A DNA stretch of 13,605 nucleotides, taken from positions 1 to 13,605 of the forward strand of contig CANQUR010000027.1 of the NCBI GenBank assembly GCA_947627075.1. Direction: 5' to 3'. The DNA is from an uncultured Clostridia bacterium (GTDB lineage Bacteria; Bacillota; Clostridia; Christensenellales; Pumilibacteraceae). Below the pieces are notes generated by a model. The model was not told where the DNA came from. It did no database searches and was given only the letters and a program-made list of their open reading frames with translations. Numbering within the stretch: position 1 is the stretch's first letter; every line of letters starts with the position of its first letter. The position numbers and the translations under genes are program-made. This document shows positions 6,515 through 13,605 of this stretch, in pieces.

Positions 6515-6545
6515 AAGAATGGCGTAAAAAACCATTCTTTTTTTT
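6515..6545 (+). terminator. Intrinsic terminator of the metal operon
   Basis: An 8-bp stem (AAGAATGG 6515-6522, complement 6532-6539) with a 9-nt loop runs into eight T (6538-6545). Confidence 0.9.
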
Positions 6546-6566
6546 CGAATTTTATGGGCACAAGTA

Positions 6567-6595
6567 TTTACATTTTCATCTTATTGTGATATAAT
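6567..6595 (+). promoter_or_regulatory. Promoter of the histidine kinase operon
   Basis: TTTACA (6567-6572), a 17-bp spacer, and TATAAT (6590-6595) with extended -10 TGA (6587-6589). The predicted start is near 6602, far from the gene start at 6776. Confidence 0.85.
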
Positions 6596-6601
6596 ACAAG
6601 T

Positions 6602-6775
6602 GGAAATGCTTGCTTGCAAGGGTATTTCTGCGAAGTAGATGAGCAAAATAGGGCATAAGCCCACAAAATCTATGATTTTGTAGCTTTTATTGCTATCATA
6701 ACATTTGTATTTAACGTGGACGGGCGTTTTTGCAAAAAAATGACCCGAATCATGTGGGGAAGGGGGATTTGTCCG
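6602..6775 (+). promoter_or_regulatory. Long structured 5' leader of the kinase mRNA
   Basis: The predicted transcript has about 174 untranslated bases. Several hairpins can be drawn: 6603-6628 (11 bp with a GG bulge), 6651-6662 (GGGC/GCCC), 6663-6681 (8 bp, 3-nt loop, directly stacked on the previous one) and 6681-6695 (TAGC/GCTA). The last two compete by one base. Two tiny back-to-back in-frame ORFs (6606-6638, 10 codons; 6639-6683, 14 codons) lie over them, without good ribosome binding sites. I do not recognise a known riboswitch class. The leader may control the operon by attenuation or ligand or protein binding, but that is inference. Confidence 0.5.
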
Positions 6776-9337
6776 ATGAAAAACAGGACTGCCCGATTTT
6801 TGATAATCAGCATCATATGTATATCTATATTGTGCGTGTTGGATTTTTCCTTCATGACTTTTACGATGAATCAAAAAGGCGCCGACGTGGTAGGAGAACT
6901 CGGGACTATCTATCTCGAGGGCATGAGCGAGCAATATGCCACGCACTTCGAGACAACGATCGAACTCAATATGTCGAAAGTGGGTACTCTCGTCGATTCC
7001 GTTTCGCCCGGTAGCAACCGTCACTTCGATCAAACGATAACGCTTTTGAGGGCAAATGCGCGCAAACGAGGCTTCAATCACCTTGCGCTGTACGACGCAA
7101 ACGGCAATTTCGAAATGCTTTACGGCGAAAATATCGAGGTTGACGATCCCGAATCTTTCTTACAGTCGGTCATCGGGCAACAGGAGACCATGTCAACGGG
7201 CGTCAACGCGAAGGGCGAAAAGTTGATATTGATGGCGGTGCCCGCCGCTTATCCCATGGGCGACGACAAAAAAAGCATTGCATTGGTAGCGACGTTACCT
7301 GTTTCGTATATAAGCGACACGCTTAAGTCCAATGCCGACGCAATGGACACTTATTTCTTTATCATACATTCGGACGGAGATTTTATACTTTCAAACAACG
7401 ACATCGACGAGATCGACGACGATAATTATTTCGATCGCGTCAGAAACAAGTACGAATCTATTAAGGGACTTACGTCCGAGCAATTCATATCCGCAGTCAA
7501 GCGCTCGATGAGCGACGAGACAAACATTTCGGGAGAATTTGTAATAGACGGCAATCGAAGACATCTATACGGCACGAACTTATCCATTTCGGATTGGTAT
7601 CTGTTGTTGTTCATGCCTTACGGGCAAATAGACGAGACGGTAACTACGCTCGGCAATTCCTGGACGGCAGTAGCCGTAGTAGGCAGCGTTACTATCCTTG
7701 CGGCGCTTGTAGTCGTGTTTGCGTTTTATCTAAATTTGACGCGTAAGCACATGCGCGAGCTCGAGGCGGCAAGAAGCGCAGCCGAAAACGCCAACAAGGC
7801 AAAGAGCGAATTCTTGTCGAACATGAGCCACGATATACGTACGCCTATGAACGGCATTGTGGGCATGACCGCGATCGCCAACGCCAATATAAACAATCCC
7901 GAACAGGTGAAGAACTGTCTGAACAAGATAGACCTTTCGAGCCGTCATCTTTTGGGACTTATCAACGACATACTTGATATGTCCAAGATAGAAAGCGGAA
8001 AACTCACTTTGCATAGCGACAGAATGTCGCTTCGAGAGAACATTCAGAGCGTTGCGGGCATTGTGCAACCGCAGATCAGCGCGAAAAAACAGAGTTTCAA
8101 TGTTTACATCTACAATATCATAAATGAATATATTTATTGCGACGGAGTTCGTTTCAATCAAGTGCTTTTGAACCTTCTCGGCAATGCGGTAAAGTTTACT
8201 CACGAGAACGGCAATATCAGCATAGTTTGCTACGAGGAGCCGTCGCAGAAGGGCTCGGGCTTTGTCAAGGTGCATTTGCGAGTTAAGGACAACGGCATAG
8301 GCATGACAAAGGAATTTATCGAAAAAATTTATGACGCCTTTTCACGCGAGGACAACGGCAGAGTGCAAAAGATAGAGGGCTCGGGATTGGGCATGGCGAT
8401 AACCAAGTATATCGTTGACGCAATGAACGGGACAATAGATATAAAGAGTGAACAAGGCAAAGGAACGGAATTCCACATCACGATCGAATTCGAGACGGCG
8501 CCCGTCGAGGCGGAAGAAATGACGCTACCGCCTATCGATGTGCTTGTGCTCGATCCAGACGAATTGACTTGCGAAAGCGTCGTATCCGCGCTTGGCGCTA
8601 TGGGCTGCCGCGGACAATGGGTAGACTGCGACACGGCTTTGGAACTTATCTCTCGCCGACATGACGACGGCAACGATTTCAAGGCAATACTTATAGAGGA
8701 AGGGCAAGCGTCGAAAGACGGATACGCTTTTGTACGCAAGATTCGAGAGCTTTGCAAAAGCGCGATCTGCTTGCTCGCTCCTACGGATTGGTGCGGCGAA
8801 GATAAAATACGAGACGTAGGTATATATCGCGTTATAAAAAAGCCCATATTCAGATCGGATCTGTATTACGGCTTAAAAGATCTGTGCGATCCGAACAACA
8901 ACGGTCAGCCCGAACATGAGAAAGAGGCTATGGACTTTACCGGCAAAAGGGTGCTTCTTGCCGAGGATAACGAATTGAACAGCGAGATCGCGCAAGAACT
9001 TTTGTCCGAGCTCGGTTTCGAAGTCGACCATGCCGAGGACGGCAAGATATGCGCCGACAAATTCGCGGCATCTCGACCGAATTGGTACGACGTGATATTG
9101 ATGGACATTCGTATGCCTGTCATGAACGGCTACGAGTCCACCGAAGCAATAAGAAAAATGGACAGAAAGGACGCGAAAACGATACCCATTATCGCAATGA
9201 GCGCCGACGCATTCTCGGAAGACGTCAAAAAATGTCTCAACTGCGGAATGAATGCTCATACCGCAAAACCAATAAATATCGATGCAGTCGCAAAACTGCT
9301 TATGAAATATATAAGCGAGCGTGATAAAGGAGAATGA
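6776..9337 (+). CDS. Membrane hybrid histidine kinase with two receiver domains
   Basis: This 853-aa sensor kinase autophosphorylates and passes phosphate to receiver domains. A membrane helix (8-28) and a second one (297-319) flank an extracellular sensor of about 265 residues that looks like a Cache/PAS-type fold. No HAMP is visible: a short coiled coil leads straight to HisKA with H352 (SHDIRTPMN). The ATPase domain shows N470 (NLLGNAVKFT), D505 (DNGIGM) and GSGLGM (535-540). Receiver 1 (about 586-702) has Glu (E641) where the phospho-Asp belongs. Receiver 2 (about 724-846) is intact, with E730/D731, D777 (ILMDIRMP) and K831. There is no output or Hpt domain. ATG 6776 is preferred over an upstream in-frame GTG (6716) because of the G-rich ribosome binding site near 6759-6765 and the membrane anchor that follows. 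The next gene starts one base after the stop. Confidence 0.92.
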   Translation: MKNRTARFLIISIICISILCVLDFSFMTFTMNQKGADVVGELGTIYLEGMSEQYATHFETTIELNMSKVGTLVDSVSPGSNRHFDQTITLLRANARKRGFNHLALYDANGNFEMLYGENIEVDDPESFLQSVIGQQETMSTGVNAKGEKLILMAVPAAYPMGDDKKSIALVATLPVSYISDTLKSNADAMDTYFFIIHSDGDFILSNNDIDEIDDDNYFDRVRNKYESIKGLTSEQFISAVKRSMSDETNISGEFVIDGNRRHLYGTNLSISDWYLLLFMPYGQIDETVTTLGNSWTAVAVVGSVTILAALVVVFAFYLNLTRKHMRELEAARSAAENANKAKSEFLSNMSHDIRTPMNGIVGMTAIANANINNPEQVKNCLNKIDLSSRHLLGLINDILDMSKIESGKLTLHSDRMSLRENIQSVAGIVQPQISAKKQSFNVYIYNIINEYIYCDGVRFNQVLLNLLGNAVKFTHENGNISIVCYEEPSQKGSGFVKVHLRVKDNGIGMTKEFIEKIYDAFSREDNGRVQKIEGSGLGMAITKYIVDAMNGTIDIKSEQGKGTEFHITIEFETAPVEAEEMTLPPIDVLVLDPDELTCESVVSALGAMGCRGQWVDCDTALELISRRHDDGNDFKAILIEEGQASKDGYAFVRKIRELCKSAICLLAPTDWCGEDKIRDVGIYRVIKKPIFRSDLYYGLKDLCDPNNNGQPEHEKEAMDFTGKRVLLAEDNELNSEIAQELLSELGFEVDHAEDGKICADKFAASRPNWYDVILMDIRMPVMNGYESTEAIRKMDRKDAKTIPIIAMSADAFSEDVKKCLNCGMNAHTAKPINIDAVAKLLMKYISERDKGE

Positions 9338-9338
9338 T

Positions 9339-10658
9339 ATGAAGAAGATCGCTATCATATTAGTTTTGATAATGGCATTATTTGCGGTTTCTTGCGCAAA
9401 TAATGACGATCCCATCGTAGATGACGACATAAAGGACAACGATGTGATCGAATTGAACTTTTGGTCTTATCCCGTAGGCGAATGGAACGGCAACGTCAAT
9501 GTTGCGGCAATGCTCACGTCGTTCAATAACGAGCATCCCAATATACATGTAAACGCCACGCCGATAGATTATACGACGGGCGACGCCATGGTTAGAGAAG
9601 CTTTGGCAAACGGCACCGCTCCGGACATAATTTTCGAAGGGCCCGAACGCCTTGTAGCCGATTGGGCTGCAAACGGACATATGGCGGATATAAGCGACCT
9701 GTGGCAAGACGAAAAATCCAAAAATATCAGAGACAACGTTGCAAATGCGTGCAAGATCGGCGATGTGTATTACGAGTATCCGCTTTGTATGACAACTCAT
9801 TGTATGGCTATAAATCGCGACTTGTTTGAGGCGGCGGACGCGTTCAAATATATCGACGAGCAAACGCATACTTGGACCACCGAAAATTTCATTAAGGCGG
9901 TCAACGCGATAAATGACTATTTCGAAAAGACGGATGACAGCGGGGAAAAACGCGTGGCGGCTGTCTATTGCAGCGGACAGGGCGGCGACCAAGGAACGCG
10001 CGCTCTCGTAAATAACCTTTACGGCGGACGTTTTACCGATCCCGATCATACCGAATATACCGTCGACAGCACCGAAAACATAAAGGCATTGGAACTTTTG
10101 CGCGAGCTCGACGGCATAGAGTTCGATCCGACGTTGGACGGCGGCAAAGAAAAGAGCTTGTTTGGCGACGGAATGCTCGCAATGTCTTTTTGTTGGAACG
10201 TCTCCATGGAAATAGATCAGATAAAGAACAACGTCAATTTGGATTTCGATATTTTCCCAATGGCATTTCCCACAAATGATATTTCCGATCTCCGACTTCA
10301 GGGCGGAATTTGGGGCTTCGGTATATTCGATAACGGCGATGAAAAGAAGATAGAGGCGGCAAAGACGTTTGTCGAGTATTTGACCAAGAACGATAAACGT
10401 TGCAAGGACGCCGTGCTTGCAACGGGATTTTGGTCCGTGCGCGACGACATTACCGATCTGTATGTCAACGACGATCTCATGAACGAATACGGAATGTTCG
10501 GACGTTATCTCGGCGACTACTATCAAATAACTCATTCGTGGGCGAATGCACGTACGGCATGGTGGAAAATGCTTCAAAGCGTCGGAGCGGGCGCGGATAT
10601 CAAATCTGCCGTAGAAAAATTCACCGACGATATCAAGGGAAGCGCACAAGAACAATAA
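9339..10658 (+). CDS. Lipoprotein, ABC-type extracellular solute-binding family 1
   Basis: This 439-aa exported lipoprotein should sit on the outer face of the membrane and bind a solute, probably a sugar or oligosaccharide. MKK plus a hydrophobic stretch leads to a lipobox-like AVSC with C19 as the lipidated residue; -3 is Ala rather than the usual Leu. An acidic linker follows. The mature part has typical SBP_bac_1 features: ELNFWSYP at the start, GTAPDIIF, ADWAANGHMADISDLW, and a late AWWKML segment. AAAGGAGA (9326-9333) is a strong ribosome binding site for ATG 9339; an upstream GTG at 9321 overlaps the kinase end and would spoil the signal peptide. No permease or ATPase gene is near. The tight coupling to the kinase suggests it presents ligand to the sensor. 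The ligand is unknown. Confidence 0.88.
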   Translation: MKKIAIILVLIMALFAVSCANNDDPIVDDDIKDNDVIELNFWSYPVGEWNGNVNVAAMLTSFNNEHPNIHVNATPIDYTTGDAMVREALANGTAPDIIFEGPERLVADWAANGHMADISDLWQDEKSKNIRDNVANACKIGDVYYEYPLCMTTHCMAINRDLFEAADAFKYIDEQTHTWTTENFIKAVNAINDYFEKTDDSGEKRVAAVYCSGQGGDQGTRALVNNLYGGRFTDPDHTEYTVDSTENIKALELLRELDGIEFDPTLDGGKEKSLFGDGMLAMSFCWNVSMEIDQIKNNVNLDFDIFPMAFPTNDISDLRLQGGIWGFGIFDNGDEKKIEAAKTFVEYLTKNDKRCKDAVLATGFWSVRDDITDLYVNDDLMNEYGMFGRYLGDYYQITHSWANARTAWWKMLQSVGAGADIKSAVEKFTDDIKGSAQEQ

Positions 10659-10677
10659 CAAAAAATTTCTGTAAACG

Positions 10678-10699
10678 ACAGCTCGCAAGAGTTGTTTTT
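10678..10699 (+). terminator. Weak intrinsic terminator or attenuator after the binding-protein gene
   Basis: A 7-bp stem (10678-10684 with 10689-10695, one G·U pair) carries a GCAA tetraloop and is followed by a short T run ending at 10699. It lies directly before the ribosome binding site of the next gene, so it may separate that gene from the kinase operon or only lower its expression. Confidence 0.6.
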
Positions 10700-10713
10700 A
10701 AGAGGGAACATAT

Positions 10714-11919
10714 ATGACAAAACGTCGAAGCGGTTTTACTTTGGTCGAATTGGTAGTGGTGATCGCGGTGATCGGAATCCTCGCCGCGGTTTTTGTGCCC
10801 TCTTTTGTATCGGCGATCGATTCGGCAAAGGAGACTTCGGACAAGCAAGTCATGACGGAGGTCAATGTGAAGCTCACCGTGGGCGAAATGAAGGCGCCCG
10901 AGCTAAAAAACGAGGCTTTGCAAACGCGTAATTGGGAACTTGCATACTCATATGTGCAAAACAATGTCATAATAGTGGACGAAAATGACATCGTTGTGGC
11001 TGCGCTCGATCGATCGCTTATAGGTCATAAGGCAACCGAGGACTATATCCGCGTATCGCTACTCGACGACGTGGGCGGGAAAGAAGATACCGACACCTGG
11101 AAGGACGCTACCGAGGTCAAGGATCCGCTCGAAGGCAATACATCAGATGAGGGCGGATTCAATGATAAAACCGACCTGTATTTGGGAGATGAGATCGAAT
11201 CGATCCCCGACGGGTATTTTAAGGGCAATAAAACACTCAAACGTATTTATTTGGGCAAAGGCATTAGTGTCATTCCGAAAAGCGCATTCGAGGGCTGCAC
11301 GAATTTGGAAGAAGTTTATATGGCGGCACCTTCCATAGAGATAAAAGAAAAAGCTTTTAGCGGATGTACCTCGCTGTCCACGATAAATATGGAAAATGTA
11401 ATTGAGATCGGATACAAAACTTTTGATGCTTGCATTCAATTGTTTAATATAAAATTGAAAAAAATAAATAGTATCGGAGAGTTGGCATTTAATAAAAGCG
11501 GCTTGAAAGAGATAAATTTACCAAAATGCCTGAATTCTCTGTTTTACAACGCATTCAATTTATGTAATGTGGGCAAATTGACGATATTTAATCCCCAAAT
11601 AAAATATAAAGAACCGGATAACCTTCAATCGGAAGGCTTTACCGTCGAGGAATTGGAGATCGGCGGAAGTGAAAAAATAGAACTTTCTTCTGATCTCACT
11701 TCCTGGATAGCGGTTTTAGTTTCCAACAATACAGACACTATAAAAAAAGTTACCGTAAGGAATATAAGTATTGAAAATGTCGGAAAAAATGTTCCATTTG
11801 ATAAAATGCCGCCCGACTCCGAATTGATAATAGAAGACGAAGATAGCTTTAATGCATTAAATGCAAGTGAAAAACCATTTGGAAGCGCAAACGTTACCAA
11901 GCTTTGGGAACAAGCATGA
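10714..11919 (+). CDS. Type IV prepilin-like protein with BspA-type leucine-rich repeats
   Basis: This 401-aa protein begins with a short basic leader and a textbook prepilin peptidase and methylation site, MTKRRSG/FTLVELVVV, with Glu at +5, then the hydrophobic pilin helix (to about residue 34). A pseudopilin-like region follows. From about 160 to 292 it has degenerate BspA-type (LRR_5) repeats of 22-23 residues, such as IPKSAFEGCTNLEEVYM and IKEKAFSGCTSLSTINM. The tail (about 293-401) has no clear family. The likely location is the cell surface, assembled in or beside a type IV pilus-like filament, with the repeats as a binding face; this role is inference. AGAGGGA at 10701-10707 supports this ATG. 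No prepilin peptidase or pilus assembly gene is in the window. Base composition falls sharply from about 11340 onward: I counted 34/60 G+C at 10741-10800 and 17/60 at 11461-11520. Confidence 0.88.
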   Translation: MTKRRSGFTLVELVVVIAVIGILAAVFVPSFVSAIDSAKETSDKQVMTEVNVKLTVGEMKAPELKNEALQTRNWELAYSYVQNNVIIVDENDIVVAALDRSLIGHKATEDYIRVSLLDDVGGKEDTDTWKDATEVKDPLEGNTSDEGGFNDKTDLYLGDEIESIPDGYFKGNKTLKRIYLGKGISVIPKSAFEGCTNLEEVYMAAPSIEIKEKAFSGCTSLSTINMENVIEIGYKTFDACIQLFNIKLKKINSIGELAFNKSGLKEINLPKCLNSLFYNAFNLCNVGKLTIFNPQIKYKEPDNLQSEGFTVEELEIGGSEKIELSSDLTSWIAVLVSNNTDTIKKVTVRNISIENVGKNVPFDKMPPDSELIIEDEDSFNALNASEKPFGSANVTKLWEQA

Positions 11920-11993
11920 TTAGGCAAAATTTGACAAAAACAAGATAATTTGTTTATCGTATGAGCATAAAAAGCCGTAATTGCCATGAATGT

Positions 11994-12028
11994 CATAAAA
12001 ATCCATTTGATTTTACTTGATTTTTATG
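11994..12028. promoter_or_regulatory. 10-bp inverted repeat over the next promoter
   Basis: CATAAAAATC (11994-12003) and its exact reverse complement (12019-12028) are 15 bp apart. The -35 box lies in the loop, and the right arm covers the spacer and the TG of the extended -10. This position suits a repressor site. The AT-rich stem could also help end transcription from the upstream gene, for which I see no better terminator. Confidence 0.5.
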
Positions 12029-12035
12029 GTATAAT
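12007..12035 (+). promoter_or_regulatory. Promoter of the secreted coiled-coil protein gene
   Basis: TTGATT (12007-12012), a 17-bp spacer and TATAAT (12030-12035), with extended -10 TGG (12027-12029). The usual start distance places transcription at about 12042, which is the GTG start codon of the gene. Confidence 0.75.
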
Positions 12036-12041
12036 TATTTT

Positions 12042-13605
12042 GTGACGAAATTTATCGCAAAAAAATATATCATTATGCTATGTACGGCGCTCATGTGCGT
12101 CTGCTTTTTCATGGAATTTGCGGGCGCGGCTTATGCGAATTCATATGATTTTTCGCGAGCTGGGGATCACGAATACCGCACCGTTACGGCGGCGCAATTG
12201 CTCGATGACGTTTACGGCGATTTGAGCGAGTACGAAAAGCGATATTTCGATGAAAACGAAAGTTTTGCGATAAAGTACAGCGAATCGATAAACTCGTCAT
12301 ATATCCATACACATCTCGACGACGCGGACGGATCGCTTCGCATCAACGCTTTGCCTTATAGCTATGAGGGCATTAACGGCGAGCAAGTAGTTTGGAGCCC
12401 CGAAAACGCTTATATAAAAGATGAAAAGGCGGACGGGATGAGCGAGGAATGGACTATGCACGTCACTGACGAGGACGGCGACGTAGTTGAAATAGAATAT
12501 TCGACAGATCTAAATGTTTCCGCCTCCGATATAAATGCCTTTGCGTTTAACGCGTACAATGCCGCAAAAGATTCCGCCGAGCGTGTGAACGCGGCGAATG
12601 CCGAATATGACAGGCTGTATGCCGCATATCTTGAGGATTCGTCAAAGTACGAGCAATACAAGAAGGATATGGAGCGTTACGAGCTCGATCTCGAGGCATA
12701 CAATAAATATGTATCCGATCGCAAGATATGGGAGCAAAAAAACGAGGCGTATGAAGGATACCGCTCGGAATACGAGCGATATTTGACCGAGAAAAAAGCT
12801 TACGAGGATTATCAAAAAGCCCAAAACAAATATCTTGCCGATCTCGAAAAATACAATCATTATCTCGAAGAATACGAAAAATACAGTGAAAAAAAGCAAA
12901 AATACGATGCGGTATTGAATTCTACGGAATATCAAACAGCCGCGTATCACCTCAAGGTGCTCGATTATATCACAAAGCCCGTCACCGAAATGGAACGCAC
13001 GATCTCGAGCGCCATTCTCGGCGAGTCGGTCACCAAAGTTCTCGAGCGAAAAAACGAACTCATCGAGGCGAATGTAATAAAGGACGAAAAGGTTTTCGAC
13101 GTTGCAGAAAAGGCTGCCTACGAGCTACGTTCACTCATAAATCAATATTTGCTTCAAACGACCGACAGAGACAAGTACATTTACTATATCACGAGCCATG
13201 CAAAGCTTGACGAGAATTTTTGCGACCTGTTGCGCGCGCTCGCATACCTGTATGACAACGAAACCGTTTCGCGTCTTATAAATACAAAATTCAATCGCAC
13301 CAGACAGTACGAGATTTTGCTGGCGCAACTTTACTATATTTCGCACGCTTTGCACGACGGCATAATCCCCAATTATATAAAGAAATATCAACCGCTTGTG
13401 TCCAATGGGCGCGGAAATATAGATGACAGTTATAGAATAGGCGCGTATAATGCGCCCAAGCTGACGCCGGCACAAGTCTTGGGGAACGACATACTCGAGG
13501 ATGGTGAAGATCTCAAAGAAAGATATAAGGCGACTCCGCTTGAGAGTGGGTATCCCGAACTTCCCGAACTTCCAAAAGAGCCGACAAGGGTGGAGCGACC
13601 GACGC
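12042..13605 (+). CDS. Secreted tyrosine-rich coiled-coil protein, 3' end outside the window
   Basis: An open frame with no stop runs 521 codons to the window edge. From GTG 12042 the N-terminus has a basic start (MTKFIAKK), a hydrophobic core and an AYA/NS signal peptidase site after residue 32. Residues about 189-288 hold 20 Tyr and one Trp at strict 3-4-7 spacing among charged residues (YEQYKKDMERYELDLEAY), which predicts a long coiled-coil rod. This recalls the A-repeats of streptococcal antigen I/II in pattern only. A mixed helical region follows, then a Pro/Glu-rich segment (YPELPELPKEP) at the edge, perhaps a linker toward a wall or membrane anchor. I do not recognise the family. The only other start, ATG 12075, would remove the basic part of the signal peptide. 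Neither start has a ribosome binding site, and in-frame TGA at 12018 rules out an earlier one. Confidence 0.85.
   Translation, partial: MTKFIAKKYIIMLCTALMCVCFFMEFAGAAYANSYDFSRAGDHEYRTVTAAQLLDDVYGDLSEYEKRYFDENESFAIKYSESINSSYIHTHLDDADGSLRINALPYSYEGINGEQVVWSPENAYIKDEKADGMSEEWTMHVTDEDGDVVEIEYSTDLNVSASDINAFAFNAYNAAKDSAERVNAANAEYDRLYAAYLEDSSKYEQYKKDMERYELDLEAYNKYVSDRKIWEQKNEAYEGYRSEYERYLTEKKAYEDYQKAQNKYLADLEKYNHYLEEYEKYSEKKQKYDAVLNSTEYQTAAYHLKVLDYITKPVTEMERTISSAILGESVTKVLERKNELIEANVIKDEKVFDVAEKAAYELRSLINQYLLQTTDRDKYIYYITSHAKLDENFCDLLRALAYLYDNETVSRLINTKFNRTRQYEILLAQLYYISHALHDGIIPNYIKKYQPLVSNGRGNIDDSYRIGAYNAPKLTPAQVLGNDILEDGEDLKERYKATPLESGYPELPELPKEPTRVERPT

Noticed and set aside
6606..6683. Two short leader peptides of 10 and 14 codons
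   Set aside because: They lack ribosome binding sites and any run of one amino acid that would suggest attenuation. They are noted only as part of the leader.
6716..6775. Upstream in-frame GTG start for the histidine kinase
   Set aside because: It has no ribosome binding site and would put 20 residues, including charged ones, before the membrane anchor. ATG 6776 has a G-rich site at a suitable distance.
9321..9338. Upstream in-frame GTG start for the solute-binding lipoprotein
   Set aside because: The strong ribosome binding site lies downstream of it, and it would place acidic residues before the signal peptide.
9378..10688. Long minus-strand open frame of 436 codons opposite the lipoprotein gene
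   Set aside because: It is a shadow of the plus-strand gene, begins at TTG without a ribosome binding site, and has no recognisable domain. The plus strand has a lipobox and clear family motifs.
11937..11955. AT-only hairpin as terminator of the pilin-LRR gene
   Set aside because: The stem is AAACAA/TTGTTT with a single G-C type pair and no proper T run, too weak to call.

Overview
The window looks like chromosomal DNA of an uncultured low-to-mid-GC Firmicute, most likely a gut Clostridia member. Supporting signs are the strong AGGAGG-type ribosome binding sites, sigma-A promoters with 17-bp spacers, intrinsic terminators, Firmicutes-type parS sites next to parB, a CsoR-family regulator, and a BspA-type leucine-rich-repeat surface protein. 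The assignment rests on style and gene families only. No taxonomic marker is present.

Region 1 (1-1228) has no protein gene. It starts with about 430 bp of hairpin-rich interspersed-repeat-like DNA. A four-copy, 63-bp tandem array follows, then two tRNA-Pro genes (anticodons GGG and CGG) on the minus strand with one strong promoter. Each unit of the array carries an intrinsic terminator, and each of the three unit junctions carries a near-copy of the 3' end of the adjacent tRNA-Pro including CCA. This resembles the rtT repeats behind E. coli tyrT and is one of the two most unusual things here.

Region 2 (1170-3758) holds parB with its own promoter and terminator. Two identical 16-bp parS sites and a cluster of DnaA-box-like 9-mers follow in an AT-rich gap, which makes the gap a candidate origin-proximal or oriC-like site. 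After the gap comes an unrecognised 415-aa protein with ferritin-like di-iron ligand spacing.

Region 3 (3845-6545) is a compact metal-resistance operon. A promoter with a dyad at the start site drives a CsoR-family repressor that overlaps a P1B-2 (Zn/Cd/Pb type) ATPase by ATGA. The repressor has the Cu(I)-type Cys-His-Cys triad, whereas the pump looks like a divalent-metal exporter.

Region 4 (6567-10699) is a sensory two-gene unit. A strong promoter and a structured leader of about 174 nt precede a membrane hybrid histidine kinase with two receiver domains, the first lacking its phospho-acceptor Asp. One base after its stop codon starts a lipoprotein of the ABC solute-binding family, with no permease in the window. 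The likely job is ligand sensing.

Region 5 (10714-13605) encodes cell-surface proteins. The first is a type IV prepilin-like N-terminus fused to BspA-type leucine-rich repeats, with a sharp drop in GC inside the gene. The second is a secreted, tyrosine-rich coiled-coil protein that runs off the right end. It has no Shine-Dalgarno sequence, and its GTG start falls at the predicted transcription start.

All protein genes are on the plus strand and the tRNAs are on the minus strand.
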